Source: JACCXG01 sp963785755 (GTDB taxonomy: Bacteria; Acidobacteriota; Vicinamibacteria; Vicinamibacterales; 2-12-FULL-66-21). From it: a stretch of 64,000 nucleotides of DNA. The stretch's first letter is position 1; each line of letters begins with the position of its first letter. The notes under the pieces were generated by a model. It was not told the DNA's origin. It saw nothing but the letters and a program-made list of their open reading frames with translations, and searched no databases. Made by a program: the position numbers and the translations under genes. The stretch is from contig CAWAXG010000039.1 of NCBI GenBank assembly GCA_963785755.1, positions 533,910 through 597,909 of the forward strand, written 5' to 3'. Shown in pieces: positions 30,515 to 40,858 of the stretch.

Positions 30515-33373
30515 CTACGTCAGCCGGGGCACGTCGAGCGGAAACCCTGGGAACTGCTGTCCCAGCTCCGGACTTCCGTCAACGAACGAGAGGCTCTGCC
30601 TGTACATCAGATCGAGCGAGGGGGCCGGATAGATCGCGGTCACGTCGAGCGCAGACATGGAGTGCGACGCCACTCGGGCGCGCGGCCGGTAGTTCGCGTC
30701 GCGAGGCTGCGGCAGGACCTGCACGGCCTGCATCATCCCGTGATCCTCGTGCATCAGGATGTGGCAGTGATTCACCCACATGCCGCTGTAATCCGCGAAC
30801 CGCGATCGGAACACCACCCGCCCGCCGCGCGGAATCGACACGGTATCCATCCACACGGGCTCGTCGAGCACGTTATGGAGACGCCCCTGCTCGTCGGGCA
30901 CCTCGATGCGCGTGACCCAGATCGGGTTGACGTGTATGTGGAACGGATGATCGGCGCCCTTCGTGGTGATCTGGAACTCCGGATCGCGGGCGAAGCGGGC
31001 CTGCCCTTCGGCCTTGCTGATGGGATAGGCCTGATAGTGAAGCGCGTATTGACCGGGCTGTTTGAACTTCTCCTTGTTGGTATGGCTCCAGAGCGGAATC
31101 GAGCAGTTGTAGAGCACCCACTCCTCGCAGGTATCGATGAGCACTCTCGGGTGGTGGGGATCGTGGTGCCCGAACTTCTGCGGCACCGGCGGATCCGGGT
31201 TCGCGGCGAGGTCGAACTGCCCGTTGATCGCCATCGTTCTCGAATACGGCGCCAGCAACACGCGCGTGCCGCCGATCTCGGCCCAGCGCAGCTTGTTCAT
31301 CTCCGGGTGCTGGCGTGCGAACGCTTCGGGCACTTCGATCAGGGGAAAGTCCGTTGGACCGTATCCGGAGTAGCTCATGACGCGCGTGCGAAAGCTCCCT
31401 GCCGGCACCTTGCGGCGTGATGCCTCCGGCGCCGGGACGCGCAGCTCGTCGTCGGCGACCGGCTGCAGATACGGCGGCACTTCCGGCAGTCGATCCCGGA
31501 GGCTCATGACGTCGAAATCGCCCCCTGGCACCGGCGCGCCGGCGACGCGGACGTAGCCCACGACGACGTCGATCGGCGCGGGGTTGCCGGCAGAGAAGCC
31601 GCTCTTGCCCGAGGCGATCCCCACCTGCAGGCGCTGATGGAAGTTGTCCGTGTGCAGGAGAAATTCCTGCGCGAGAATCGTGTAGACCTTGCCGGCGGCG
31701 TCGACCGGGGCCTTGAAGAAGACGTCTGCGCGGTTCGCGTTGGTCAGAAAAATCTGATTGGGACGGACGAACAGGTTCCGCACGCTCTCGCCGTCGCGGT
31801 AGCAGTCCTCGACGTTGCGCAGCATCGCCTTCGCGGGGTCTTCGCCAGCCGCCGGCTGCCGATCGAGCGGGCTCTTCGTTCCCGCGTTCTGCTTCGAGAG
31901 ATCCTTGATGGTGTGCCGGGCCCGGCCGTTCTCGACGGTGACGAGCGTGATCCCGTCGAACGACAGCTGGTAGATGGTCCGAGTGGCGTTCTCGACGTCC
32001 TGCCGCGTTGCCGGCTCCACGATGCGCGGCGCAGCAGCGTTTTCGCCCGGCTTGACCTTCCACAGTTGTCGATCCGCGAACACGAACTGCCCCTCGAGCA
32101 CCATGAAGTTCTTGGTGCCGCGGCCGTCGACGCTCGCGTTCAACACGCGCCACCGCTCCACGGCGCCGGGACGCATGAAGATCACCGTCGGCGAGAATCC
32201 GCCGTTGATCGCCACCGGCGGCGGCAGGCGGCTCTGATTGCGGCGGGGGCCGGCGTCCATATCGAGGGACGAGACCTCGACGCGCTGAATCATCATGACG
32301 CGTTCGCGGTAGTCGAACGGTCCGGTCTTCTCGGTTGGATCCGGCCGGGCCGTTCCGGTCATCGCGCGGTTGATCGCATCGTCTACGTCCCCTTCGACGA
32401 TGAAGAAGCCGGCGAGGCCGCTGGCGACCTGGTCGTGTGTCGCGCCATGGCAGTGCGGGTGATACCAGTGCGTGCCCGGAGGATGGGGCTGGGGCTTGCC
32501 GCGCCGGCCGGATTGCGACCCCATGACGTTGCCGAGCGCGAATTCGAAGTCGGCTTCTGCGACGCGCTCATGCGCTTCGAGCGTGCGGCGGCATCCTTCG
32601 GCGGCGCGCTGGCGGATCTCCCAGTCCCCCCTGGGCAGCACGCGAAGGAACGTGTTGTCCCCCTGCGTGCCGTTCGGATTCGTTCCCGGCTGCACGTGGA
32701 TGCCGTGCGTGTGCAGGTTGGTGGTGTGCGAACCGTGCGGCACGTTCGCGGGGCTGGCGAGGCAGCTCGTATCCACGAGTGTGGCGGGAATGTGGTGCAG
32801 GAGCTCGTCGAGGTGCTCGAGCACCCGCGTCGGCGGCGCGGAGCAGTCGCCCCCCTGGGCCTTCGAAATGGCACAAAGGGCGGCCTTGAGATCGTCCGGC
32901 GGAATCTCGAACGGGTCCGGCGTTGGCCCTTTCGGCACCTGCCCGTGATTCGGGCCGAGCATGTTTCGCAGCTTCACGCGCAGAACGGCATCACCGCGCG
33001 TGCGAATCGTCGGACCCGGGCTCGCGCCGTTGAAGCTGTAGAGCGGCGTGAACCGGTTGCCAGGCGAGACCGCTCGCGGCACATGCCGGTTTCCCACGAT
33101 CTGCAGCGTCAGAGGCTGTCCCGGCCACTCTTCCGGGCGCCACACCCACGGCTCCGACCAGTCTTCGACGCGCATCGTCGCGGGATTGGCGACGGTATCC
33201 GGCGCCGGCGGCTGCGGCGGTCGCTGTCCTTGGCCTGATCCTGGCGTCTGCACGCCTGCCCTCGCGGGCGTCGCGTGGGCCGCACCCATCGCCGCGAGCC
33301 CCGCTGCACCAATCTGCAGCAGTTCGCGACGCGCCAGCAGGCGAGGCTCGCCCGCCTTGTCGTCCTGTTCCAT
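30515..33373 (-). CDS. Very large Tat-exported multicopper oxidase
   Basis: 952-residue periplasmic multicopper oxidase, intact. The N-terminus carries a twin-arginine type signal (LLARRELLQIGAAGLAAMG). All copper-ligand clusters are visible: HTHGIH at 221-226, HWYHPHCHG at 302-310, HPFHIH at 809-814 and HCHILMHEDHGMM at 869-881, with the type-1 Cys, His and Met axial ligand. Typical laccase-like enzymes have 450-600 residues. Here the two first-domain clusters are about 80 residues apart and about 500 residues separate clusters two and three, so extra sequence is inserted in domain 1 and in the middle. Substrate (metal ion or organic) is unknown. It is divergent from a TonB receptor 74 bases away, hinting at metal handling. 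Confidence 0.88.
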   Translation of the reverse strand: MEQDDKAGEPRLLARRELLQIGAAGLAAMGAAHATPARAGVQTPGSGQGQRPPQPPAPDTVANPATMRVEDWSEPWVWRPEEWPGQPLTLQIVGNRHVPRAVSPGNRFTPLYSFNGASPGPTIRTRGDAVLRVKLRNMLGPNHGQVPKGPTPDPFEIPPDDLKAALCAISKAQGGDCSAPPTRVLEHLDELLHHIPATLVDTSCLASPANVPHGSHTTNLHTHGIHVQPGTNPNGTQGDNTFLRVLPRGDWEIRQRAAEGCRRTLEAHERVAEADFEFALGNVMGSQSGRRGKPQPHPPGTHWYHPHCHGATHDQVASGLAGFFIVEGDVDDAINRAMTGTARPDPTEKTGPFDYRERVMMIQRVEVSSLDMDAGPRRNQSRLPPPVAINGGFSPTVIFMRPGAVERWRVLNASVDGRGTKNFMVLEGQFVFADRQLWKVKPGENAAAPRIVEPATRQDVENATRTIYQLSFDGITLVTVENGRARHTIKDLSKQNAGTKSPLDRQPAAGEDPAKAMLRNVEDCYRDGESVRNLFVRPNQIFLTNANRADVFFKAPVDAAGKVYTILAQEFLLHTDNFHQRLQVGIASGKSGFSAGNPAPIDVVVGYVRVAGAPVPGGDFDVMSLRDRLPEVPPYLQPVADDELRVPAPEASRRKVPAGSFRTRVMSYSGYGPTDFPLIEVPEAFARQHPEMNKLRWAEIGGTRVLLAPYSRTMAINGQFDLAANPDPPVPQKFGHHDPHHPRVLIDTCEEWVLYNCSIPLWSHTNKEKFKQPGQYALHYQAYPISKAEGQARFARDPEFQITTKGADHPFHIHVNPIWVTRIEVPDEQGRLHNVLDEPVWMDTVSIPRGGRVVFRSRFADYSGMWVNHCHILMHEDHGMMQAVQVLPQPRDANYRPRARVASHSMSALDVTAIYPAPSLDLMYRQSLSFVDGSPELGQQFPGFPLDVPRLT

Positions 33374-33447
33374 CTAGATATCTCCAGGGAGTGGGAAGCA
33401 CTGTAACAGAAAAACGGTCGAGAATTTGCCCTGCTACACTTCGCCGC

Positions 33448-35635
33448 GTGCTGCGCCGCGTGGTTTCCTTCGCTTTCCTCGGCTTGCTGATCGCTGGGCC
33501 CGCCCATGCGTTGGTCGGACAAGTCATCGACGCTCGACTCCGCGCCCCGATCGCGAATGCCGAAGTTACTGTGGTCGGCCACCGCGGATCCGTCCGGACC
33601 GGCACGGACGGCAGGTTCGAATGGGCACTGAGAGCGGCGCCTCCTCTCGTATTCGTCGTGATCCTGCAGGACGGGCTGGTATGCCGCCCGATTCACGTCA
33701 CGATGCTCGATGAAGCGGGCGCGGTGACGCTGGTGGTCGAAGCCGCGATCGCGGAATCGGTGGACGTCAGCGGCGCCGCTCCGGCCATCGATGTTTCAGC
33801 GGGGAGCTCGACGTCGATCGTGACCGCGGCGGATATCAACCTTCGGCATCCGATCACGGTCGGCGGGATTCTCGAGAACATACCGGGCGTCAGCGTCATC
33901 TCCGAAGGCCAGTCAGCGACGCCGGCGATTCGTGGCCTGGCCCGCGGCCGCACGTCCATCATGGTCGACGGCAGTCATGCGTCCAGCGAGCGGCGCGCGG
34001 GACCCAACGCTTCGTTTCTCGACCCCGCCATCGTTGAACGGGTGGAGGTCGCCCGTGGCCCGGCATCGGTCGCGTATGGCTCCGATGCGATGGGCGGCAT
34101 CATTGCCGTGCGGACTCGTGGGCCTGACTACACTCGCCCCCTGCAGGTTCGATTTGCCGGCACGCTTGGCGGCGGGCTTTCCCGAGGTCAGTGGCGATCT
34201 GGAAGTGTCGGCCGGTTACGGCAGCGGTGGCATTCTCGCAGGCGTGCGTGGCCGGGACGTCGACGACTACGACTCACCCGAAGGTCCGGTGCCGAACTCC
34301 GGCTGGCGCGATAGCGGCGCCAGGCTGCGGTGGGAGCACGCGACCAGGTCTGCGGTGTTGTCGGTCGGCTGGCAGACCGATCTCGCCCGTGACATTGGAC
34401 GTCCGCGCAGCGACCTCGATGTCGTCCGGGTAACCACGCCGGCCGAGGATTCCCACCGGCTCACCGTCTCGTACGGCCGCGGATCGCTTGGTGGATTCCA
34501 ACGCGTTCGACTCGACGGGCTGATCGGATCGGTGCACCAGGAGACGAACCAGGATCGGCTGCCGACGCCCACTCGGCCGCGCAGCCTCGAGCAGGCGGAC
34601 GTCCAATCGCGTGAGTTCCAGCTGCGGGCGACCGCGGATCGGACGTTCGGGCACGCGCGCTTCCAGTTTGGCGCCGACGTGGACGGGCGGCACGGGCTCG
34701 AATCGACCGATACGGTGATCTCGTACAACGCGAACGGCGCGATCGTGACGACGACGGCCACGCCGTCGATCGAGGACGCGAATCGCACGAACGCGGGAGT
34801 CTTCACCCAGGCGGACGTGCGGGCCGCCCGCCGACTCCGCCTGTCAGGTGGAATACGAGGCGATGTCGTGCGCAGCGCGAACGCGGGCGGCCATTTCGGC
34901 GACCGCGAGGTGACGAATGCCGACATCGCCGGGTCAGCCGCGGCCACGTTCATGCCGGTCGCATCGCTCACGCTCACGGGGCAGCTGTCGCGCGGCTTCA
35001 GGGAACCGATGCTCATGGATCGCTTCTATCGAGGCCCGGTTGGACGCGGGTTCATCGAGGGCAATCCGGATCTCGAGCCCGAAACAAGTCTTCAGATGGA
35101 CGTCGTCGCCCGCTACGATACCGGCCGGCTTCTCTTTTCCAGCGCGTTCTACGACTACCGCATCTCGAACCTGATCGAACGCTACCAGGCGGGAGCGAAC
35201 AGCTTCTTCTTCCGGAACCGCAGCGCCGCGCGCATTCGCGGCGTGGAGCTCGAAGCGCGTGCGGCGCTCCCGCACGCCTTCGTCGTCAGCGTCACGGCGC
35301 AGTCGTCCCGGGGCCGCGACGACGACGATGGCACGCCGATCGACGATATCGCCCCGGCCTCGATTGCAGTCGTGACGCGGCACAGCCTGCGTGCCGTCAG
35401 CTCGTACGTGCGCGTCGCGGCGTTCGCATCGCACGACGCCGCGGGGCCGAGCGAAGTGCCGACGCCGGGCTATTGGCTGGTCGATGCCGGCGCCGCCTGG
35501 CGCGTGATGCGGCAGCTGCAGGTCGTGGGCACGCTGCGCAACCTGCTCAACGATTCGTACTACTCGAGCGCTGGTCCGCGCTGGGTCTACGCCCCGGGGC
35601 GTCAAGGGTCGGTGACGGTGGTTGTGGGGTTCTGA
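33448..35635 (+). CDS. TonB-dependent receptor, one frameshift
   Basis: Outer-membrane active transporter. GTG 33448 opens a signal peptide (RRVVSFAFLGLLIAGPAHA); an in-frame GTG at 33391 would be longer. A short carboxypeptidase-regulatory-like domain (IANAEVTVVGHRGSVRTGTDGRF) precedes the plug: GGILENIPGVSVISEG, IRGLARGRTSIMVDG and VEVARGPASVAYGSDAMGG. The frame changes near 34178 at the start of the barrel. The barrel contains SRGFREPMLMDRFYRGP, NPDLEPETS and the end RWVYAPGRQGSVTVVVGF, with a terminal aromatic Phe as usual. Joined length is about 728 residues. The ligand cannot be read; siderophore/cobalamin-type receptors are the nearest. It is divergent from the multicopper oxidase. Confidence 0.83.
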
Positions 35636-35654
35636 CGGAGGTTTGGGGGCAACG

Positions 35655-36239
35655 CTATAGCGTCCTCACGCGGACATTCCGGAACTTCACGGTGCCGGCA
35701 CCGTACTGAAGCGCGATCGGTCCGCGAGCATGCCTGGAATCGTCGACGTCCACCATCTTCGTGCCGTTGAGGATGACGGTCAGCTTCGTGCCTCGCGCAG
35801 TGATGTCGAAGGTGTTCCACTTGCCGCCGGTCATGATGACGCTGGCCGGCTTCGCCACATCGACAATGCCGCCGGTGCGGTAGGTCTGGTCCGGCCGCTT
35901 GTCAAAGATGTTCACTTCATACGCATTGGTTTGTGTGATCGCTTTAGGATCCTGACACCGGAGGAACACACCGCTGTTGGCATCGTCGCTCACCCAGAAC
36001 TCAGCGGTGAACTGAAAGTCTCCATAGGAGATCGGGGTAACCAGGAACCCCGAGCCCTTGTTTGCCTGCACGGCCTTGTCGACCACCTCCCAGTTGGCGT
36101 CGCCGACGACATTCCAGCCCTTCAGGCTGGAACCATCGAACAGCGTCGTCCAACCGCCCCGCGGCTGCGCGCCGACTATCGAGTCCAGGATTGAAAGCGA
36201 TAAAGCACATGTCGCAAGAAACGATGCCGTCCTGTTCAT
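35655..36239 (-). CDS. DUF1080 (3-keto-disaccharide hydrolase-like) exported protein
   Basis: 194-residue protein starting at ATG 36239 (MNRTASFLATCALSLSILDS), which gives a clean signal peptide. A DUF1080 jelly-roll follows, with WTTLFDGSSLKGWNVVGDANW, FQFTAEFWVSDDANSGVFLR and the end KFRNVRVRTL. Members include 3-keto-glucoside hydrolases and glucan-binding proteins, so a carbohydrate-related role is likely but unproved. Intact. Its stop lies 19 bases from the converging TonB receptor stop. Confidence 0.85.
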   Translation of the reverse strand: MNRTASFLATCALSLSILDSIVGAQPRGGWTTLFDGSSLKGWNVVGDANWEVVDKAVQANKGSGFLVTPISYGDFQFTAEFWVSDDANSGVFLRCQDPKAITQTNAYEVNIFDKRPDQTYRTGGIVDVAKPASVIMTGGKWNTFDITARGTKLTVILNGTKMVDVDDSRHARGPIALQYGAGTVKFRNVRVRTL

Positions 36240-36390
36240 AAGCTCTGCTCCGGCGCAGATTCTCGGCGAGCTCACGCCTTCCAACATGCGCCGCGGGAAT
36301 TCTAGTTCTTAATCGAGTGCCCTTAACGGTGCTATTGTTGACGCGCCCCTTACCGAGAAATCTGGCGTCTTTTCTGAGGCCAGGGTGCCG

Positions 36391-39182
36391 ATGCGTCTGT
36401 CCACAGGAGCCCGCTTCGGGACGTACGAGATCCTCGCCCCTCTCGGCGAAGGGGGGATGGGCGAGGTCTACCGCGCACGCGATACACGCCTCAAACGCGA
36501 GGTGGCGCTCAAGGTGTTGCAGGGGACCTGGGTCGCGATCGGCGATCGCATCGCGCGCTTCGAACGGGAAGCCGAACTCCTCGCCGCAGTGAACCATCCC
36601 AACATTGCCGCCATCTACGGCATCGAAGAGAGCTCGGGGATCACGGCCCTGGTGCTCGAGCTCGTGGAAGGCCCGACGCTGGCCGATCGGCTGGCGAAGG
36701 GTGCGATGCCGATGCCCGAGGTCATCGCCATCTGCCGTCAGATCGTCGATGCGCTCGATGCGGCACACGAAAGGGGGATTGTCCACCGCGATCTGAAGCC
36801 GGCCAACATCAAGCTCCGCGAGGACGGCGCGGTAAAGGTGCTCGACTTCGGCCTTGCGAAAGCCCTCGAGTCCGACGACGGCTCACGGCCGGGCGCGACG
36901 GAGTTCGCGACCATCACGAGCCCGGTCGTGACGTCCATGGGTGTGATTCTGGGCACGGCCGCCTACATGAGCCCGGAGCAGGCGCGCGGCCAGCCGATCG
37001 ACAAGCGCACCGACATCTGGGCGTTCGGGTGCGTGCTCTACGAGATGATGACCGGGCGCATGGCGTTCGCGCGAGCCACTGTGCCGGATAGTATCGCCGC
37101 CATTCTCGAGCGCGAGCCCGATTGGTCGGTGCTGCCTCCAGCAACGCCGAGGAGCATGCGTCGGCTGCTCCAGCGATGCCTTGACAAAAATCGCAGCCAG
37201 AGGCTTCGCGATATCGCGGACGTCCGACACGCGTTGGATGACGTCTCGGACGACGAGGCGCCTCGCGCCGAAGCGTCGCCGTCGCGCGGGCGGGCCGGCT
37301 GGTGGCGGCTGATTGCTGGAGCCGTCGCGCTTGCGGGCGTCGCCGCGCTCGCCACCGTGCTCGTGATGAGCGGTCGGACTGGACAGACAGCTCCAGGCGC
37401 GTCGTCTCTCGGACCACGATTCACTCGCGTGACGTCGGATGCCGCGTACTCCACGGAGCCTGCGCTGTCGCGCGATGGGACGATGGTGGTATTCGCGTCG
37501 GACTCAGCAGGCGAAGGACAGCTCGATCTCTGGCTGCAGCGAACGGCCGGAGGGCTGCCCATCCCCCTGACCAACGACGCGAACGACGATCGTGAGCCGG
37601 ACTTCTCGCCTGACGGTAGTTTCATTGCTTTTCGATCCGACCGCTCCGGCGGCGGCGTCTATGTGATGCCCGCCCTCGGCGGCAATGCCCGTCTCGTGGC
37701 CGAAGGAGGGCGTCGCCCTCGGTACTCGCCCGACGGCAACCGCATCGCGTACTGGACCGGCCCGTGGCTCTCGGGTGCGGGAGCGCGCGGCCCGGGCGCC
37801 GTGTTCACGGTTCCAGCCAACGGCGGTCAGCCGACTCGCGTCGCCGACGGATTCTCCAGCGCCCGCGATCCGGTCTGGTCCCCTGACGGCAAGAGCCTGC
37901 TGTTCTTCGGTCGCAAGGTGGCAGATGACTCGCCGTCGGGCACGTTCGACTGGTGGTGGGCGCCGCTCGACGGCCGCGAGCCGGTCCCGACAGGCGCCTA
38001 TCGGATGATGACCGACCGGGGGATCATCCAACGGCCAGTCGGCGATCTCGTCGTGGCGCGACTGGAGCCCACACCAAAGAGCTGGACCAGCTCAGGGGTG
38101 CTCTTCTCCGCTGCTTTCGGCGAAAGCGTCGGCGTGTGGCGGCTGGGAGTGTCGCCGAATACGGGTCAGGCCGCGGATGCGTCGCTCGAGCGATTGACCT
38201 CCGGTGCCGGATTCGATTTCGCCGCGTCCGCCGACGACTCGGGACGGATCGCGTTCCAGTCTTCGTCGGAAGCGCTACGTCTCGCTGACGCTCCCGCTGG
38301 ACGCCAACGCCGGACGGCCAACGGGCCCGATCGTTCGACAGACATTCTGGGCCCGCGGCGGCGGCCGGAACAGCCTGGACGACGCCGGCCGCTTGCTCGC
38401 GTACCAGAAGAGTCGAGCGAACGAAACCGAGCTCTGGGTCAAGGATCTGCGGACCGGCCAGGAGCGCCACCTGGTGACGACGCGGCTCGGGAATCTCAAC
38501 CCAGTGATCGCTCACGATGGCTCACACGTCGCCTACAGTGTTGTCGAGGGTTCCACGCGCCACCGGACATGTAGTGCCGACTGCCGGAGGCACGGCTCGG
38601 CAGATCTGCGAGTGCATACTGCAAGGGTGGTTCGCGGACAACCGGCGAATCCTCGCGCTCGACGGGACGTTCCCGTCACAACGCATCCGTGTGATCGACG
38701 TGGTGGATCGCACCGAGGCGGTTCTCTTCACGCATGCGACGCCTCTGGTCGGCCGGGCGGACATCTCTCCCGATGGCCGCTGGCTCGCGGTCACTTCCCA
38801 GCGATACGTGTGGGTTGCCCCGGCGCGCCCTGGCAATCCGCCTGGTGAACGGGAGTGGGCAACGGTCCTGAAAAAGGCAGAGGATGGCGCCGAGCGTCCG
38901 TGTGGGTGGTCGCCCGACGGAAGGCTGCTCTATCTTCTGCTCGAACGCGACGGCTTTCGCGACCTCTACGCGCAACGGATCGATCCGGCGCGCGGCACGG
39001 CGGTTGGAGAGCCGTTCATCGTGCAGCACCTGCACGACCCGCGGCGGCGGTGGGGATCCACATCTTTCGGCACGGCGATCGTCAGCAATGCCTTCGTCTT
39101 CAGTCAGGTCGAGACAACCGGCAGCATCTGGCTGCTGAATCCCGAGCCAGCGTCGCGGCGTGCACGAACCGCGAATGATTGA
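36391..39182 (+). CDS. Ser/Thr protein kinase with TolB/WD40-like propeller, two frameshifts
   Basis: About 930 residues. Start ATG 36391 (MRLSTGARFGTYEI), with an alternative GTG at 36385. Kinase motifs: LGEGGMGEVY, VALKVLQG, HRDLKPAN, DFGLAKALES, GTAAYMSPEQARG and DIWAFGCVLYEMMTG. A membrane helix follows (WWRLIAGAVALAGVAALATVL). The outside propeller contains SRDGTM, SPDGSF, SPDGNR, SPDGKS, SPDGRW and SPDGRL blades. The frame changes near 38270 and again near 38565; the pieces still join into a normal propeller. It is oriented with the cupin gene that begins about 105 bases downstream. Confidence 0.85.
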
Positions 39183-39287
39183 AGACAGCGTGCCGACGGC
39201 ACCTGCGATCCTTGGCCGCTGACCACACCTCCGACACTCCCGGCGAAAGGGGCGGGCGCCACCCAGACGCACGAGGTACGATTGCGC

Positions 39288-39650
39288 ATGCCGATTCTGA
39301 TTCCAGCGCCCACGGTCATCACGGCCGCCGGCAACAAGCCGAAACGGATTGAAGAGTACGTCGGTCGCGTCAACTCCGGTCACGCGGCGGTGAGCGTCGC
39401 CCGGATGGTGTCGCCCGGGGGATGGGAGGAGCCGGGTCAGCGGCCGGCATTCGAAGAGGTCACCGTGGTGCTGCGCGGCCGGGTCCGCGTGGAAAGCGAG
39501 TCCGGTGTGCTCGACGTGCAGGCCGGGCAGGCCGTCGTGACCCGCCCCGGCGAATGGGTCCGCTACAGCACGCCCGATCCCGGCGGCGCCGAGTATGTCG
39601 CCGTCTGTCTGCCCGCGTTTTCGCCCGAGACTGTCCATCGCGACGCGTGA
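39288..39650 (+). CDS. Small cupin-domain protein
   Basis: About 120-residue single-domain cupin starting at ATG 39288 (MPILIPAPTVITAAG). The cupin strands are GGWEEPGQRPAFEEVTVVLRG, then VLDVQAGQAVVTRPGEWVRYSTP. Motif 1 lacks the usual pair of histidines (PAFEEV where HxH would lie), so metal binding may be reduced or different. Function is unknown; such proteins often bind small ligands or act as isomerases. It is intact. Confidence 0.72.
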   Translation: MPILIPAPTVITAAGNKPKRIEEYVGRVNSGHAAVSVARMVSPGGWEEPGQRPAFEEVTVVLRGRVRVESESGVLDVQAGQAVVTRPGEWVRYSTPDPGGAEYVAVCLPAFSPETVHRDA

Positions 39651-39722
39651 CGCCGGTCGCCGACAAGAGAAAGGGGAGAGGGAATGGATGGCGGCCATCG
39701 AAGCCCCCCGCCCACCACCCCT

Positions 39723-39752
39723 AGTCCCGAGCCCCGAGTCCCCAGTCCCGAG
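39723..39752. repeat. Short degenerate direct repeat of AGTCCC(C)GAG type
   Basis: Three to four imperfect copies of an AGTCCCGAG-like unit (AGTCCCGAG, CCCCGAGT, CCCAGTCCCGAG) fill the gap between the cupin gene and the converging nucleotidyltransferase gene. It resembles other low-complexity intergenic repeats in this window. No function is assigned. Confidence 0.45.
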
Positions 39753-39861
39753 AATGAGAACGAGCCAGCGATCGCGCGCTCAGCCGAAGACGCGATCGCG
39801 CCAGAGGATCCGCATCGATCCCAACCAGGCAGGCAGGGAAGGTCCGGAACACGTTGCCGCC

Positions 39862-40424
39862 CTATTGATGCTTCTGAAAAAGGGCGTTCAACCGGGCAGA
39901 GGGCTGCAGGTCGCCCTTGAGCTCGAGCAGTTGCATCAGCTCGTCCGACACCAGGGTGCGATCCACGTGCCCCGCCTGTCGCACCAGGATGCCTTCGATG
40001 TCGATCCAATCCTGCGGCCGGTCGGCGAATGCCTTCAGCACGACGAGATCCTCGGCTGAGCAGGTGGTCACGTCGACGCCTGGCGCATACGCGTACGACG
40101 TAGCTCGCCCGATGACGCGTCTTCGTACGGCAGTCCGCCCAGCGCGATGTCAAGCGGTACGCCGTCGGCTGTCTGCACGAGGAGCACGCGTCGGTGAAGC
40201 GCAAACTGACGTGCGTCCGGGATCCTCGCCTCGTAGTGGGCGAGGATCGGATCGACGAACCGTTCTTCGCCGCCAAGGCCAGTCAGGATCGTCAGGTCCA
40301 CATCGCGCGTTTGACGAGGCTCGCCCCACCGCTGGGTGGCCAGGCCGCCGATGACGCAGCAACGCCATTCGCGGACGCGACAAAACGCCTCGATCTCGAC
40401 GGCGGCCGCGAACAGCGGGTTCAT
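39862..40424 (-). CDS. Nucleotidyltransferase of a toxin-antitoxin-like pair, one frameshift
   Basis: Protein of about 187 residues with a minimal nucleotidyltransferase fold (MNT/AbiEii-like). It has GGLATQRWGEPRQTRDVDLTI, including the glycine motif and paired catalytic aspartates in DVDL, then VPLDIALGGLPYE. The frame changes near 40078, and the C-terminal part (TCSAEDLVVLKAFADRPQDW) reads on to a stop at 39862. Such enzymes modify partner toxins or tRNAs. Its ATG overlaps the TGA of the small upstream gene (ATGA), strongly suggesting a two-gene functional pair. Confidence 0.72.
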
Positions 40425-40648
40425 CGATGTGGTCGACCGTGCATCAGATCTTGCATCGCCACGAGTCCCGACCACTCGCGACGATGCGGTGACACAGGAA
40501 CGAGGCAGGCGGCGTGCAGCAGACGATCTGTCGCGAGACGGGCCGCTCGATCGTCGAGGGCCCGAAGTTCCCGCCAGCGCAGTTCTTCGAGCAGACGTCC
40601 CGTCTCCACCCAATTCCGGACATACGCGCGCTCGGCATCGGTGGCCAT
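40421..40648 (-). CDS. Small conserved partner of the nucleotidyltransferase
   Basis: 75-residue protein (MATDAERAYVRNWVETGRLL, then EELRWRELRALDDRAA) rich in Arg, Leu and acidic residues and probably helical. I know no named family. Its position directly upstream, with a four-base ATGA overlap onto the nucleotidyltransferase start, is typical of two-gene toxin-antitoxin cassettes. Which partner is toxic cannot be decided here. Intact. Confidence 0.6.
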   Translation of the reverse strand: MATDAERAYVRNWVETGRLLEELRWRELRALDDRAARLATDRLLHAACLVPVSPHRREWSGLVAMQDLMHGRPHR

Positions 40649-40823
40649 GGCCTGATTGTAATGTGCTCGACATCGGTTCGACGTGAACCTCGCGCCGCCG
40701 CATTTACTGCCACGCCCGCCAATCAAGACGTACGCACAATCTGCGACGTTTCACGAACAATCGCTGCAAAGACGGTCATTTTCCGAGGCTGCCGTCCGGC
40801 ACGCCCTTCGCTCATGCCGGCGC

Positions 40824-40851
40824 TACAATGAGCCATGCCCGGCCATGGGAG
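40824..40851 (+). promoter_or_regulatory. -10 element and ribosome binding site of the Uma2-family gene
   Basis: TACAAT at 40824-40829 looks like a -10 element, and GGGAG at 40847-40851 precedes ATG 40859 by 7 bases. This supports 40859 as the start rather than the in-frame ATG at 40835. No clear -35. Confidence 0.35.
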
Positions 40852-40858
40852 CGACCGC

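Noticed and set aside
31637..33238. 533-codon open frame on the plus strand opposite the multicopper oxidase
   Set aside because: No motif or signal; it is the antisense of a well-conserved copper oxidase and follows its codon bias.
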